NCBI GenBank assembly: GCA_012267385.1
Contig: JAAXGW010000017.1
Span: forward strand, 1-60,071
Reading direction: 5' to 3'
Length of the DNA: 60,071 nucleotides
Source: OMG group bacterium
Lineage (GTDB): Bacteria; Pseudomonadota; Gammaproteobacteria; Pseudomonadales; Azotimanducaceae
Positions 16,305 to 26,820 of this stretch are shown here, one piece after another; position 1 is the first letter of the stretch, and each line of letters opens with the position of its first letter. A model generated the notes under the pieces. The model saw only the letters and a list, made by a program, of their open reading frames with translations, made no database searches and was not told the origin of the DNA. Made by a program: the position numbers and the translations under genes.

Positions 16305-17569
16305 GTTCAATTTACCCGTTGATACGGGGTATGCGCGACAGCTTACCACAAGAAGCCGCGCGTCTGTCCCGCGTCGAGGCAATATTCAAGGATGTATTTC
16401 GACGGTATTCCTATGAGGAGATACGCATCCCCGTTCTCGAATCCAAGGAACTGTTTTATCACGGTTTGGGTGAGTCCTCTGATGCCGTAGGAAAGGAGAT
16501 GTACAGTTTCATTGATCGAGATGGTAAAGAACTCGCTCTCCGACCTGAAGGAACAGCCTCAGTAGTACGGGCCCTAATACAGAACAATCTCTGTTATAAC
16601 GATAGACCGCGGCTGTGGTACGAAGGACCAATGTTTCGACACGAGCGTCCACAGGCGGGACGATACCGTCAGTTTCAGCAATTAGGTGTTGAGGCATTTG
16701 GGTTTGCTGAACCGACGATTGACGTGGAAATCATTCAAATTGGAAATGAAGTATTTCGTCAACTGGGGCTCAGTCCCTTGGTAACTTTGAAGATCAACAG
16801 TATCGGTTCAGTTGAAGCTCGTGCGCAATACAGAGAACGACTAGTTGAAGCGCTTACACCGTTGACCGCGGAACTAGACGAAGACAGCCGTAAACGCTTG
16901 CAAACCAATCCACTACGCATTCTCGATTCAAAGGTTCCAAAAACGAAGGAACTATTGAAAGATGCACCAAAGCTACGAGATTCACTTAGTGATATCGCTA
17001 AGGAAAGGTTTGACGATGTGCTCGAACTTTTAGCTTCAGCAGGTGTCGAATACACCGTTGATCCTCACTTGGTTCGGGGATTCGATTACTATTCAGACAC
17101 GGTGTTCGAATGGGTCACGGATCACCTAGGGGCTCAAGATGCCGTGTGTGCTGGTGGACGATACGATGGACTGGTTGAACTATTAGGAGGTAGCCCAACT
17201 CCAGGCGTAGGTTTTGCTGCGGGGATTGACAGGATTGCAAAATTGTGCGAACAACAAGAAGAACCTCGGTATGGTGCGGCTGATGTCTATCTTATACCTA
17301 TGGAGGAGGTACATCGAGAATTTGTCAACTCTGTGGCACAACATTTACGGTGCCAAACGGACTTGCGCATCAGGGAGCACATTGGTTCCGGAAATATGAA
17401 AAACAAAATGCGTTGGGCAGACAAATCCAGCGCTAGCTGGGCACTTATTGTTGGTGACACTGAACTTCAGCAATGTACGGTCACAGTGAAGTGGCTACGC
17501 TCTGAACGACCGCAAGTCTCGACAACTGTGGAAAATTTAGTAAAAGTCTTACAAGAGAATTTGGAGTAG
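16301..17569 (+). CDS. hisS: Histidyl-tRNA synthetase
   Basis: HisS charges tRNA-His. The 422-aa class II synthetase has LIRGMRDSLP at the start, motif 2 in MFRHERPQAGRYRQFQQLGV, the histidine-binding motif LVRGFDYYSDTVFEW, motif 3 in GVGFAAGIDRI, and a C-terminal anticodon-binding domain. It starts at GTG 16301 inside the rodZ stop region (4-nt overlap). yfgM begins six bases after its stop, so translation is likely coupled along the operon. Confidence 0.97.
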   Translation: MSSIYPLIRGMRDSLPQEAARLSRVEAIFKDVFRRYSYEEIRIPVLESKELFYHGLGESSDAVGKEMYSFIDRDGKELALRPEGTASVVRALIQNNLCYNDRPRLWYEGPMFRHERPQAGRYRQFQQLGVEAFGFAEPTIDVEIIQIGNEVFRQLGLSPLVTLKINSIGSVEARAQYRERLVEALTPLTAELDEDSRKRLQTNPLRILDSKVPKTKELLKDAPKLRDSLSDIAKERFDDVLELLASAGVEYTVDPHLVRGFDYYSDTVFEWVTDHLGAQDAVCAGGRYDGLVELLGGSPTPGVGFAAGIDRIAKLCEQQEEPRYGAADVYLIPMEEVHREFVNSVAQHLRCQTDLRIREHIGSGNMKNKMRWADKSSASWALIVGDTELQQCTVTVKWLRSERPQVSTTVENLVKVLQENLE

Positions 17570-17575
17570 AGCAAT

Positions 17576-18229
17576 TTGGCTGACTTTTTATCCGAGGAAG
17601 AACAAGCGGCAAGACTACAGAAGTTGTGGCGTGATTACGGGCTCATCTTAGTACTTGCACTCGCCATTGGAATTAGTGCGGTTGTGGGGTGGAATTATTA
17701 CCAGAAGTCTCAAGCACAAGCAAAAGAGGATGCCGCGTATAAGTACCAAGAGTTTCTTCTGCAACGTGCGTTTGAAGGTGACTTAGATGCATTTCTCGAA
17801 GAAATGGGCAACACGCGTGCGGGTGCGAGATATATCCCCTTAGCATTACTATATCGAGCAAAAGATGCAGTAGAAGCCGAAGAGTACGAGACTGCTCTGC
17901 AGTTTTTGGAAGAGTCGTTGGAGAGGTCAAAAGACAAAATTCTTGATGATATGATCTTGGTACGAATCGCACGGATCCAGATGCAACTGCAACAAGACGA
18001 CAAGGCTCTGAACACGCTAGCAAAAGTGGGTGAGGACTACAAGTTCTTAGTGCTGGAATTGACCGGCGATATCCACCGAGATGGGGGCAACTATGCCGAA
18101 GCGACAATTGCCTATGAGCAAGCGATGGAACTAACAACGTCTGGAATCGATCGTGAGCGGCTAGAACTAAAAATAGCACTAATGCCTAGTCAAGAACCTA
18201 CTTCTGACCAAACCAATACATCGTCGTAA
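17576..18229 (+). CDS. yfgM: YfgM-like ancillary SecYEG translocon protein (TPR)
   Basis: YfgM is an inner-membrane protein that interacts with the Sec translocon and periplasmic chaperones. The 217-aa product has a cytoplasmic N-terminus (FLSEEEQAARLQKLWRDYG), one membrane helix at about residues 23-42, and a periplasmic tail of TPR-like helices. It starts at TTG 17576, with GGAG in the end of hisS as the likely ribosome site; the first residues match the family. It sits between hisS and bamB as in E. coli. Confidence 0.9.
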   Translation: MADFLSEEEQAARLQKLWRDYGLILVLALAIGISAVVGWNYYQKSQAQAKEDAAYKYQEFLLQRAFEGDLDAFLEEMGNTRAGARYIPLALLYRAKDAVEAEEYETALQFLEESLERSKDKILDDMILVRIARIQMQLQQDDKALNTLAKVGEDYKFLVLELTGDIHRDGGNYAEATIAYEQAMELTTSGIDRERLELKIALMPSQEPTSDQTNTSS

Positions 18230-18250
18230 CGTAAACGGGATGAAAAACAC

Positions 18251-19471
18251 ATGATCAGACTTAATCGACTTCTTTGCTTTCTCTTACTGCTCACACTTGT
18301 CGGTGGTTGTAGTATATTTCGTGGTAATCGAGCTGACAAAGCACCAGACCCGGGTGATCCTTTACCGCTCATTGAGTTCACACCCGAGATTAAAGTTGAA
18401 CGGGTATGGTCGAAGACTATCGGTAAAGGTCTTGGACGAAAATACGTCGAGATAACACCTGCGATTTTAGATGATCGAATTTTTGTTTGTGATGCCTATG
18501 GTTTAGTACTTGCATTAGACCGTTTGACCGGCGACGTGATTTGGCGGAAGCATATCGGGAACCCAGATCGCCGAAGTCGGCTCAATGTCTCTAGTCGCAG
18601 TGATCCTTCCTTTGTGTCTGGAGGAATCGGTGTTGGTGCTGGTAAAGTTTTTGTCGGTACAGTACACGGAGAACTCATTGCGCTGGACGTTAGCGATGGG
18701 ACGGAAATTTGGCGCGAGACTTTGAGTAGCGAAATCTTAGCACCTGCAGCAGCATCTTCAGACGTAGTTGTAGTGCAAACAGCAGACGGTACGATGCACG
18801 CGCTAGAGAGTGATTCGGGCGAAACGCGTTGGACTTTTAACACCCAAGACCCTCCTCTCTCACTCAGAGGAACAGCATCTCCAGTACTTCGAGACGGTCT
18901 TGCTTATGCAGGATTCGCAAACGGATTGCTCGCGGCGGTCGACCTCGACAGCGGATTTCCACGTTGGGAAGAGCGTCTAACAATCCCAGACGGAACTTCT
19001 GAGCTCAAACGAATTAATGATGTTGACGGTCGTCCGTTAGTACTCGGTCAAGTGATATTTGCCGCGAATCATCAAGGGATTACGCAAGCCCGCCGGCGTA
19101 GCGATGGGTTCATGTTATGGGAAAAACCAAACCCATCTTTTCACGCACTGGCGGAAGGCTTAGATTTAGTTTTTGTTGTTACAGATGATGATGTTGTTGT
19201 TGCAGCACAACAAGAGAGTGGTAACGAAGCGTGGATACAAGAAGCATTCCAAAACCGTCTTCTCACCGATCCCTTGGCGTTTCACAATTACATAGTGGTT
19301 GGCGACGATGACGGATACCTACATGTAATCGCTCAGAGCGATGGTCGGCACTTGGGTCGATATAAGATGAGATCTTCGATCCGATCGCCTATGGTAGAAG
19401 AAGACGGTGTTTTCTATGCGCTCAGTAACAAAGGACAATTAGAAGCTCTCAGGATCTCTCGCATTGAATGA
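18251..19471 (+). CDS. bamB: Outer-membrane assembly lipoprotein BamB
   Basis: BamB is the beta-propeller lipoprotein of the BAM complex that inserts outer-membrane proteins. The 406-aa product has a lipoprotein signal peptide with the lipobox VGGC (cysteine about residue 19) and repeated PQQ-type blades such as GLVLALDRLTGDVIWRKHIG, GELIALDVSDGTEIWRETL and GLLAAVDLDSGFPRWEERL. Its TGA overlaps the der start by four bases. Confidence 0.94.
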   Translation: MIRLNRLLCFLLLLTLVGGCSIFRGNRADKAPDPGDPLPLIEFTPEIKVERVWSKTIGKGLGRKYVEITPAILDDRIFVCDAYGLVLALDRLTGDVIWRKHIGNPDRRSRLNVSSRSDPSFVSGGIGVGAGKVFVGTVHGELIALDVSDGTEIWRETLSSEILAPAAASSDVVVVQTADGTMHALESDSGETRWTFNTQDPPLSLRGTASPVLRDGLAYAGFANGLLAAVDLDSGFPRWEERLTIPDGTSELKRINDVDGRPLVLGQVIFAANHQGITQARRRSDGFMLWEKPNPSFHALAEGLDLVFVVTDDDVVVAAQQESGNEAWIQEAFQNRLLTDPLAFHNYIVVGDDDGYLHVIAQSDGRHLGRYKMRSSIRSPMVEEDGVFYALSNKGQLEALRISRIE

Positions 19472-20877
19472 CCGCGCCTCGCAGTGGCGTTGTCGCACTA
19501 GTCGGGCGACCGAATGTCGGCAAATCCACACTCTTTAATAGACTTTGTCGCACCCGCGACGCACTTGTCTTAGATCGACCTGGATTAACTCGAGATCGGC
19601 AATACGGCCGTGCTCGAGGAATCGCCGATGCCGATGTGACTCTAGTCGATACTGGTGGGCTTCATGACAGTCTAACAATATCGTCGGCGATTGACGATCA
19701 AGTGATGCTTGCGGTAGAAGAAGCCGATCTTGTCGTCTTTGTTGTGAATGCTCGAGAAAACCTCACCAACGCAGACTTCGAAATCGCGGATGAACTTAGG
19801 AAATCCGACACTAAAGTCATATTGGCAGTCAACAAGATCGACGGCATCTCCGCTGGGAACGAATTTGGAGTAAGTGAGTTTTCGCAACTTGGATTCAATC
19901 CGGTGTTTCCAATATCCTCTACCCATGGGCATGGAGTGTATCAGTTGGTTGAGTCGCTCGTAGCACAACTCCCTGTTCAAGACACCGTCTTTTCTGAAAC
20001 TACATCCGACAGTATTTCCGTTGCTGTAATAGGTCGCCCAAATGTTGGAAAGTCAAGCTTAGTCAACGCCTTGGCCGATGACAATCGGTGTTTGGTTTTT
20101 GATGAACCAGGAACTACACGTGATGCCGTGCATGTTCACATTGAAAAGGACGAAAAAGTTTTTGACTTTGTGGACACGGCGGGAATTCGCCGAAAGGGCA
20201 AAACAACTGACGTGGTTGAAAAATTTTCTATTGTGAAAGCACTCGATGCCCTTCGAGTGTGTCACATCGCGTTATTAGTAATAGACGCTTCTGAAGGGTT
20301 AGTTGAACAAGACCTGCATTTAATCGATTATGCGATTGATGCAGGTACGGCGGTGACTCTTGTTGCGAATAAATGGGACAAACTTGATTCCACAGCTCGG
20401 CTAAAGTGTCAAGAGCAAATTCGAAGAAAACTCCGGTTCGCCGATTGGATTTCGATCAAGTATGTATCAGCGTTAAAGAAAACCGGTCTTGCACCACTAT
20501 TTGACGCAATCCATGTACTTTTCGAACGAGGAACTTTTGAAATCTCAACACACGAATTGAATGAGGTTCTCAAGCAAATCACCACCGCAAATCCACCTCC
20601 GGCGTCTCAGAGACGATTGATTCGTTTGCGATATGCTCACAAAATAGCATCCCGACCACCCACAATTTTGATTCACGGCAATCAAACTGACCGGTTGCCC
20701 GCGAATTATGTCAGATACTTGGAAAATGAATTTCGTCGTCTACTGGGCTTGGACGGATGGCCCATTGTGGTTAACTTTAAGAAGTCAGTAAATCCTTTTT
20801 CTGGTCGAAAAAACGAACTCACGCCGCGGCAACAAAAACACCGAGCGAGAATTATTCGTCATCGCAAACGTAAATAG
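19468..20877 (+). CDS. der: Ribosome assembly GTPase Der (EngA)
   Basis: Der is an essential GTPase with two G domains that helps mature the 50S subunit. The 469-aa product shows domain 1 (GRPNVGKSTLFN, DTGGL, NKID) and domain 2 (GRPNVGKSSLVNAL, DTAGIRRKGKT, NKWD), followed by a KH-like domain ending in a basic tail (TPRQQKHRARIIRHRKRK). ATG 19468 overlaps bamB by four bases. It is the last gene of the block and converges on the M23 gene 20 bp away. Confidence 0.97.
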   Translation: MTAPRSGVVALVGRPNVGKSTLFNRLCRTRDALVLDRPGLTRDRQYGRARGIADADVTLVDTGGLHDSLTISSAIDDQVMLAVEEADLVVFVVNARENLTNADFEIADELRKSDTKVILAVNKIDGISAGNEFGVSEFSQLGFNPVFPISSTHGHGVYQLVESLVAQLPVQDTVFSETTSDSISVAVIGRPNVGKSSLVNALADDNRCLVFDEPGTTRDAVHVHIEKDEKVFDFVDTAGIRRKGKTTDVVEKFSIVKALDALRVCHIALLVIDASEGLVEQDLHLIDYAIDAGTAVTLVANKWDKLDSTARLKCQEQIRRKLRFADWISIKYVSALKKTGLAPLFDAIHVLFERGTFEISTHELNEVLKQITTANPPPASQRRLIRLRYAHKIASRPPTILIHGNQTDRLPANYVRYLENEFRRLLGLDGWPIVVNFKKSVNPFSGRKNELTPRQQKHRARIIRHRKRK

Positions 20878-20897
20878 TCGAAAACAATTTATTGCGC

Positions 20898-21734
20898 TTA
20901 ATCGCCAGAACTTTTTTCGAGTCCGTTGACCACTTCCATGAACATCTCAGGATCGATCTTGGTCCCCTGCAAACTAATCGTCCAGTGTAAGTGAGGTCCG
21001 GTGGAGCGGCCGGTAGAACCAACCGTTCCGATTACATCCCCACGTTCTAGTTCGGAATCTTTCTCTACTTCGATTTCGTCAAGATGACACATAACTGATA
21101 TAAAACCAGAACCGTGGTCGATTACTACAGTTTTCCCGTTGAAGAACATATCGTGAGTTACTACTACGGTTCCCGGTGCAGGTGTGGAAATTGGCGTCCC
21201 GGCTGGAGCCGCGTAATCGACGCCCGTATGGTAATTCCGCTGTTCCCCGTTGAAGAACCGTTTGGTGCCAAAAACGCCGGTAACTTGACCTTCTACTGGA
21301 ATAACAATTGGCAGAATGTCCTCAATCGCTGGAGAATGTCGCGCGTACGCTTCTCGCATCATAGCGGCTTCCTCCTGACGCCTTTTTATGGTTTCTTCGG
21401 GTGGAGTAACGTAGTCTTGATTTTCGAGCGTGATATGTTGTTCTTCATAATCTTTCGATTGCACCTCAAAATCAATTGCTTGGAATGAGCCATCTTCAAA
21501 TGAAACGATCAACTTGTGCTTTTTTGCTTCGGCTTCATGTGGAATCGCGACAATCGCATGGTCACGAATAATTAGCTGATTTTCGTCGTTGAATTCAGCT
21601 TCAGTGGCACCTTTGGGCAATTTAACTGCTAACACCCCACCATTGACTCCTATATGTTCCGCTGATACGGAGAAGTTCACTGAGAAGCAGGAAAACACAA
21701 ACAGAACATAACGAAACAATCGGGTAGAAAACAT
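20898..21734 (-). CDS. Secreted M23 family (LytM-type) metallopeptidase
   Basis: The 278-aa product has a cleavable signal peptide (hydrophobic about 8-22, ending SVSA) and a C-terminal LytM domain. Zinc-site residues are visible in YHTGVDYAAPAGTPI (HxxxD) and GPHLHW (HxH), so it may be an active peptidoglycan endopeptidase. The N-terminal half is a beta-rich region found in proteins that pair with M23 domains. AGGAG six bases before ATG 21734 supports the start. It follows xseA on the same strand but is separated from it by a terminator-like hairpin. Confidence 0.88.
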   Translation of the reverse strand: MFSTRLFRYVLFVFSCFSVNFSVSAEHIGVNGGVLAVKLPKGATEAEFNDENQLIIRDHAIVAIPHEAEAKKHKLIVSFEDGSFQAIDFEVQSKDYEEQHITLENQDYVTPPEETIKRRQEEAAMMREAYARHSPAIEDILPIVIPVEGQVTGVFGTKRFFNGEQRNYHTGVDYAAPAGTPISTPAPGTVVVTHDMFFNGKTVVIDHGSGFISVMCHLDEIEVEKDSELERGDVIGTVGSTGRSTGPHLHWTISLQGTKIDPEMFMEVVNGLEKSSGD

Positions 21735-21803
21735 TAAGGACTCCTGTCGGGTATTTGCTTGATGCAGTGTCTATTCCAAATTCTAACTTGAAATGGTGAA
21801 AAA

Positions 21804-21846
21804 AATTATTTTTTCTATCGTACAGTTCCTGCAAAACACGATAGAA
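21804..21846 (-). terminator. Putative terminator downstream of xseA
   Basis: TTCTATCGT (21813-21821) and ACGATAGAA (21838-21846) form a nine-base-pair perfect stem with a 16-nt loop. Reading the minus strand, the stem is followed by AAAATAATTTTTTT. It lies 20 bp after the xseA stop and before the M23 gene. Confidence 0.5.
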
Positions 21847-21865
21847 GCAATCTGGAGTTATCTGA

Positions 21866-23470
21866 CTACACTCTTTTAAAGTTTCGATGCTCTTTTTTGA
21901 CGACCCGAGTAATTTTGGAACTGACCGTACCATCCGATAAATGTGTCTCGATATTCTCATTGGGACTTAAGTCGTCGACGCTCTTGGCAATCTCTCCAAA
22001 AGCTGTTCCTTCCTTCGGTTTGGAGACTACCGCGTATCCCCTACTCAGCACGGCTAGAGGACTCACAGCCTCAATATTCTTCACGATACTTGATACTTTA
22101 TTCTTCGCGGACTGAATTTTCTCCCCTAGACGAATTTCCAAGCGAGCTCTCGTACCTTCGAGCTGCGTTTCAAGGTGTTTAACGTTCGTGTCCGGACGTA
22201 CTTGAACCAAAGTCTTCCGGAGAATTTGAAACTTCGTGCCAGTCCGTTCGCGCATCTGAGCTTCGAGTTGTAACAGTCTCTTGAGTGCAAGGGTAAAACG
22301 AGCTCTGTTCTCTCTGTTCTGAACACTTACAAATTGACGTATTTGTGACTGAGCACCGTGTAATTTCGTGCTATAGTGTTGTAATCTAACACCGGGTTTT
22401 GCTTGATTTAATGCACGTTGTAGTTGAAATAGTCGTGTTTCTTGTGCTGCGAGAGTTTGGGTTTGAGTTCGCAAAAAACTTCTGATACGGTCATTTAGCC
22501 GTAGCCGGTTATTCGCTAAATCTCGACGAGGATCTCGAACTCTGCGTGTTATGTGAGCAACAACAGTCTGGTGTCGAGTCACCATAGCCCGTGTATCCTT
22601 CTCGAGTCTCATCGCGTACTCATCGAAACGAATTCCAAGGTCTTTGGCGTCAGGAGTGACTAGTTCCGCTGCAGTCGACGGAGTAGGTGCTCGTAGATCT
22701 GCCACGAAATCCGCGATCGTGAAGTCAACGTCATGTCCGACGGCGGACACTATCGGGATTTCACTTTCATGGATCGCGGCTGCGACTTCCTCAGAATTGA
22801 ACGCGGCTAAGTCTTCAAGTGATCCACCACCGCGAGTCAAAATAGCGAAATCGGGTCGTTCTGTCAGTTGATTTATCTTTGTTATCGCTCTACAGATTTC
22901 GCTTACGGCGAGTTGACCTTGCACAGCGGTTGGTTGTAGCGAGAGAGCGATCGGTGGATAGCGCCGCCACAAATTGACATATACATCGCGTGTAGCGGCC
23001 CCTTTCGGCGAACTCACAATCACTATTCGCTTCGGGAAGGTCGGTAACGGTTTCTTCAATTCGTCCTCAAACCACCCCATACCCTGGAGTTTTGCTCGAA
23101 GTCGCTCCATGGCTAAACGTAGTTCTCCTTCACCATGTGGTTCCATGTGTTGAATTACCGCCTGGTACTGACCATCGCGTTCATACAACGAAATTTCAGC
23201 GCGCACGAGCACCTTTAGACCGTCCTCTGGTTGAAAGGGGAGTTTTGAAGCACTTCTCGCGAACATCACACAGCGGAGTAGAGCTCTTTCGTCCTTGAGA
23301 TTGAAGTAGTAGTGTCCAGAAGCTCGATGGTGGTGCAACCCAGAGATTTCGCCTTCAACGACAACAAGTGGGAAGTTGTTGCTGAGCAACTTCTTGACTT
23401 GCGCGTTGAGTTGACTCACGGTCAACACGCGTTCATTTAAGCCTAGATTCGGTGAAAGATATTCGGACAA
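21866..23470 (-). CDS. xseA: Exodeoxyribonuclease VII large subunit
   Basis: XseA, with the small subunit XseB, degrades single-stranded DNA. The 534-aa product has the N-terminal OB fold (about 16-110: VSQLNAQVKKLL, VVEGEISGL) and the catalytic core with ILTRGGGSLEDLAAFN and VSAVGHDVDFTIADFVAD. A helical region follows and then the usual C-terminal SPLAVLSRGYAVV segment. At 534 aa it is clearly longer than E. coli XseA (456 aa); the extra length lies in the coiled-coil-like middle-to-late region. xseB is not in the window. It is divergent from guaB, as in many gammaproteobacteria. Confidence 0.94.
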   Translation of the reverse strand: MSEYLSPNLGLNERVLTVSQLNAQVKKLLSNNFPLVVVEGEISGLHHHRASGHYYFNLKDERALLRCVMFARSASKLPFQPEDGLKVLVRAEISLYERDGQYQAVIQHMEPHGEGELRLAMERLRAKLQGMGWFEDELKKPLPTFPKRIVIVSSPKGAATRDVYVNLWRRYPPIALSLQPTAVQGQLAVSEICRAITKINQLTERPDFAILTRGGGSLEDLAAFNSEEVAAAIHESEIPIVSAVGHDVDFTIADFVADLRAPTPSTAAELVTPDAKDLGIRFDEYAMRLEKDTRAMVTRHQTVVAHITRRVRDPRRDLANNRLRLNDRIRSFLRTQTQTLAAQETRLFQLQRALNQAKPGVRLQHYSTKLHGAQSQIRQFVSVQNRENRARFTLALKRLLQLEAQMRERTGTKFQILRKTLVQVRPDTNVKHLETQLEGTRARLEIRLGEKIQSAKNKVSSIVKNIEAVSPLAVLSRGYAVVSKPKEGTAFGEIAKSVDDLSPNENIETHLSDGTVSSKITRVVKKEHRNFKRV

Positions 23471-23608
23471 GGTTGAGGATTCTACAACTGATGACCAGAG
23501 ACTGAAGTGCGTTTTTCTGCAAACAAATTCTAAGCTCTTCCGGTTGTGAGTTTTTTCCGTTGCTTCTAGTCAGACAATAAAGAGTAAAGCATTTGGGCAG
23601 ACACAATC

Positions 23609-23637
23609 TTTATAGGGCGTGCGGTGCTCTGTATAAA
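23609..23637 (+). promoter_or_regulatory. Candidate sigma-70 promoter for guaBA
   Basis: TTTATA (23609-23614), a 17-bp spacer and TATAAA (23632-23637) lie 26 bp before the guaB start, in the xseA-guaB divergent region. The -35 matches the consensus at four of six positions. Confidence 0.3.
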
Positions 23638-23662
23638 ATTCTTTCTTTGCAAGGAGCTAAGA

Positions 23663-25135
23663 TTGGTCACCGTCACTGGAGAAGCCTACACCTTCGACGA
23701 TGTGCTGCTTCGTCCTGCGTACTCCGAAGTACTACCAACCGAAACATCCACCCACACCCAACTCACTCGCGAAATTAGGTTGAACATTCCCCTGATTTCG
23801 TCTGCGATGGATACAGTCACCGAGTTTCGCCTGGGCATCGCGCTTGCTCAAGAAGGTGGCATTGGCATAGTTCACAAGAACATGTCAATTGAAGCTCAAG
23901 CCCAACACGTTCGACAGATCAAAAAGTTCGAAGCCGGAATTATTCGGAATCCGATATCGATCAGTCCAAATGCGACGATTCAAGAGCTTTTATCTCTCAC
24001 GAAAGTTCACAACATATCCGGGGTACCGGTCGTCAGTGAGAACGATCTTGTCGGCATTGTGACCCACCGAGATATTCGTTTTCAAGAAAACTTGGAAGCA
24101 CTTGTTTCGGAAGTCATGACCCCAAGATCTCGATTGATTACAGCATCCGAATCGGCTTCGTTTCCTGAGATTACACAGCTCTTACACGAACACCGAATTG
24201 AAAAGATTCTCTTAATTGATGATGAATTTAGACTAACCGGTATGGTCACCGTGAAAGACATTGAAAAAGCCAAGACCTATCCGAATGCCTGTAAAGACGG
24301 ACACGGTCGATTGCGTGCAGGTGCTTCAGTGGGTACCGGTGCGGGTACGGATGAGAGGGTCGCTGCTCTCGTGGAGGCTGAAGTTGATGTGCTTGTCGTT
24401 GACACCGCGCATGGGCACTCTCGTGGCGTGCTCGATCGCATTCGCTGGATTAAACAGTCTTTTCCCCAGCTACAAGTGATAGGCGGTAACGTCGCAACTG
24501 CAGAAGGCGCGCAAGAAATTATCAATGCTGGTGCTGATGCAGTTAAAGTAGGTATTGGACCTGGGAGCATTTGTACTACGAGAATAGTCAGTGGAGTTGG
24601 TGTCCCACAAGTTTCTGCTATCAGTGAAGTTTCCGGTGTCGCTACGAACGAAGAAGTGCCCGTAATAGCGGATGGCGGCATACGCTATTCCGGAGATATC
24701 GCAAAAGCAATCGCGGCAGGAGCTTCGGGAGTTATGATTGGTTCGTTATTTGCAGGAACGGACGAGAGTCCTGGCGACGTGGAGTTGTTCCAAGGACGCA
24801 CCTACAAAAACTATCGTGGTATGGGTTCTGTAGGTGCGATGCAGGATCGTCATGGGTCACGAGACCGATACTTTCAAGACGATACCAAAGAAATTGGAAA
24901 GTTAGTACCTGAGGGTGTGGAAGGCCGCGTTCCTTATCGGGGACCGATCGGACCAATCATCGGTCAACTTATCGGAGGTTTACGCTCCGCGATGGGCTAC
25001 ACAGGATGTCGGACCATAGATGAAATGCAACAAAAAGTGTCCTTCACAAAAGTGACTCAGGCATCGATGGTTGAAGGTCATGTCCACGATGTCACCATCA
25101 CTAAAGAGTCACCGAACTATCCAGGTACATATTGA
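23663..25135 (+). CDS. guaB: Inosine-5'-monophosphate dehydrogenase
   Basis: GuaB oxidises IMP to XMP with NAD, the first step towards GMP. I choose TTG 23663, giving 490 aa: AAGGAG at 23651-23656 lies six bases upstream, and the family alignment begins at [12 protein letters not shown]. An ATG at 23624 would add 13 residues that match nothing. The TIM barrel is interrupted by two CBS domains (about 95-215). The catalytic loop cysteine is in [17 protein letters not shown], and the flap region contains [10 protein letters not shown]. The stop overlaps the guaA start by four bases. Confidence 0.97.
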   Translation: MVTVTGEAYTFDDVLLRPAYSEVLPTETSTHTQLTREIRLNIPLISSAMDTVTEFRLGIALAQEGGIGIVHKNMSIEAQAQHVRQIKKFEAGIIRNPISISPNATIQELLSLTKVHNISGVPVVSENDLVGIVTHRDIRFQENLEALVSEVMTPRSRLITASESASFPEITQLLHEHRIEKILLIDDEFRLTGMVTVKDIEKAKTYPNACKDGHGRLRAGASVGTGAGTDERVAALVEAEVDVLVVDTAHGHSRGVLDRIRWIKQSFPQLQVIGGNVATAEGAQEIINAGADAVKVGIGPGSICTTRIVSGVGVPQVSAISEVSGVATNEEVPVIADGGIRYSGDIAKAIAAGASGVMIGSLFAGTDESPGDVELFQGRTYKNYRGMGSVGAMQDRHGSRDRYFQDDTKEIGKLVPEGVEGRVPYRGPIGPIIGQLIGGLRSAMGYTGCRTIDEMQQKVSFTKVTQASMVEGHVHDVTITKESPNYPGTY

Positions 25136-26733
25136 GCACCGAGCCAGCTCGATGGGATAGTGGCATCGAAGTTTCTCATCGACACCACGACGTTATTCTC
25201 GTCGTCGATTTCGGATCTCAATACACACAATTAATCGCGCGTCGACTTCGGGAACAAAACATATACTGTGAGATTGCTCCATTTGATGCGGACCTGAGTC
25301 GTCTGCTTCTCGATCAGCACCCACCCAAAGGTATTGTTCTATCTGGAGGACCAGAGTCAGTAACCACAGATGATGCACCGACAGTAAGTACTTCGCTTCT
25401 TGGATCAAACATTCCGATCCTCGGTATTTGCTATGGCATGCAAGCGGTTGTGTCTCAGCTGGGCGGCAAAACACAGTATTCTTCAAAACGCGAGTTTGGT
25501 CATGCCGCGCTGACATTACTAAATGACAATCCGTTATTGAATGGATTTGGTGGATCGGCGCAGGTTTGGATGAGTCACGGTGATCAGGTCAACGAATTAC
25601 CTTCAGAAATCTCTGTTTCTGCAAAAACTGAAACTTGTCCGATTGCCGCGTGCATGTCCACGGACAAAAAGTTCTTCGGTCTACAGTTTCATCCTGAAGT
25701 CACTCACACAGAACACGGTGCGGAGATTCTTCGGCGCTTCTCCATCGACGTTTGTGGATGCAATCCTACTTGGACTCCACGACACATTGTTCCAGAAAAA
25801 GTCTCGCAAATTCGTTCCACAATAGGTAGTGAGCGAGTCTTATTAGCATTGTCAGGTGGAGTTGACTCTTGCGTGACCGCGGCACTACTCAACCAGGCTA
25901 TAGGCGCGCAATTGGAGTGTGTGTTCGTAGACACTGGGTTGTTACGAAAAAATGAAGTAAACGAAGTATTGAATCAGTTCTCGGAATCAGGAGCATTGAG
26001 TTTGAACCTCACAGTGGTTGACGCAAAAGAACGTTTCTTTCGAGAACTGGAAGGCGTTGCAGACCCGGAAGAAAAACGGAAACTAATCGGTAAATTGTTC
26101 ATTGACGTGTTTGAAACTGAAGCGAAAAAACACCAAGGTGTTCGATGGCTTGCTCAAGGCACGATTTATCCCGATGTCATTGAATCTGCTGCATCTAAAT
26201 TCGGTAAAGCACACGTCATAAAAAGCCACCACAACGTCGGCGGATTACCTGACCGGTTACAGTTGAAGATTCTGGAACCCTTGCGTGAACTGTTCAAAGA
26301 TGAAGTTCGGGCACTCGGAGTAGAACTTGGCTTACCGCATTCGATCATCGGTCGTCATCCGTTTCCTGGTCCTGGCCTCGCCGTACGTATTCCCGGTAAA
26401 TTTCGATGCGAGTTTATTCCTACTTTACAAGAAGCAGACGCGATATTCTTGGAGGAATTGAAGCAGAGTGGTTGGTACGATCAGGTAGCACAAGCTTTTA
26501 CTGTCTTTCTCTCGGTGAGGTCAGTAGGTGTCGGTGGGGACCAGAGAGTGTATGACTATGTGGTGGCACTGAGGGCAGTTACTACAGTGGACTTTATGAC
26601 TGCAGAGTGGGCTCGCCTACCTTATGATTTGATCAGTAAGATTTCCAATCGTATCGTCAACGAAGTCCAAGGGATTTCACGAGTGGTTTACGATGTGAGC
26701 AGCAAACCTCCCGCGACAATTGAGTGGGAATGA
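25132..26733 (+). CDS. guaA: GMP synthase (glutamine-hydrolysing)
   Basis: GuaA aminates XMP to GMP. The 533-aa product has an N-terminal class I glutamine amidotransferase domain ([15 protein letters not shown], nucleophile cysteine in GICYGMQAV, catalytic pair in [13 protein letters not shown]), the PP-loop [16 protein letters not shown], and the C-terminal dimerisation domain with [12 protein letters not shown] and ending in KPPATIEWE. The start TTG 25132 overlaps the guaB TGA (TTGA), a coupled junction. The N-terminus is about ten residues longer than in E. coli. Confidence 0.97.
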   Translation: MSTEPARWDSGIEVSHRHHDVILVVDFGSQYTQLIARRLREQNIYCEIAPFDADLSRLLLDQHPPKGIVLSGGPESVTTDDAPTVSTSLLGSNIPILGICYGMQAVVSQLGGKTQYSSKREFGHAALTLLNDNPLLNGFGGSAQVWMSHGDQVNELPSEISVSAKTETCPIAACMSTDKKFFGLQFHPEVTHTEHGAEILRRFSIDVCGCNPTWTPRHIVPEKVSQIRSTIGSERVLLALSGGVDSCVTAALLNQAIGAQLECVFVDTGLLRKNEVNEVLNQFSESGALSLNLTVVDAKERFFRELEGVADPEEKRKLIGKLFIDVFETEAKKHQGVRWLAQGTIYPDVIESAASKFGKAHVIKSHHNVGGLPDRLQLKILEPLRELFKDEVRALGVELGLPHSIIGRHPFPGPGLAVRIPGKFRCEFIPTLQEADAIFLEELKQSGWYDQVAQAFTVFLSVRSVGVGGDQRVYDYVVALRAVTTVDFMTAEWARLPYDLISKISNRIVNEVQGISRVVYDVSSKPPATIEWE

Positions 26734-26820
26734 GAGTTCTGACTCGTTTAATCTTCAATTTTCTAAAATTTCAAGCCGCAGAATATTCCTTACCACAAAA
26801 AAGACAATTGGGATCAAAGT

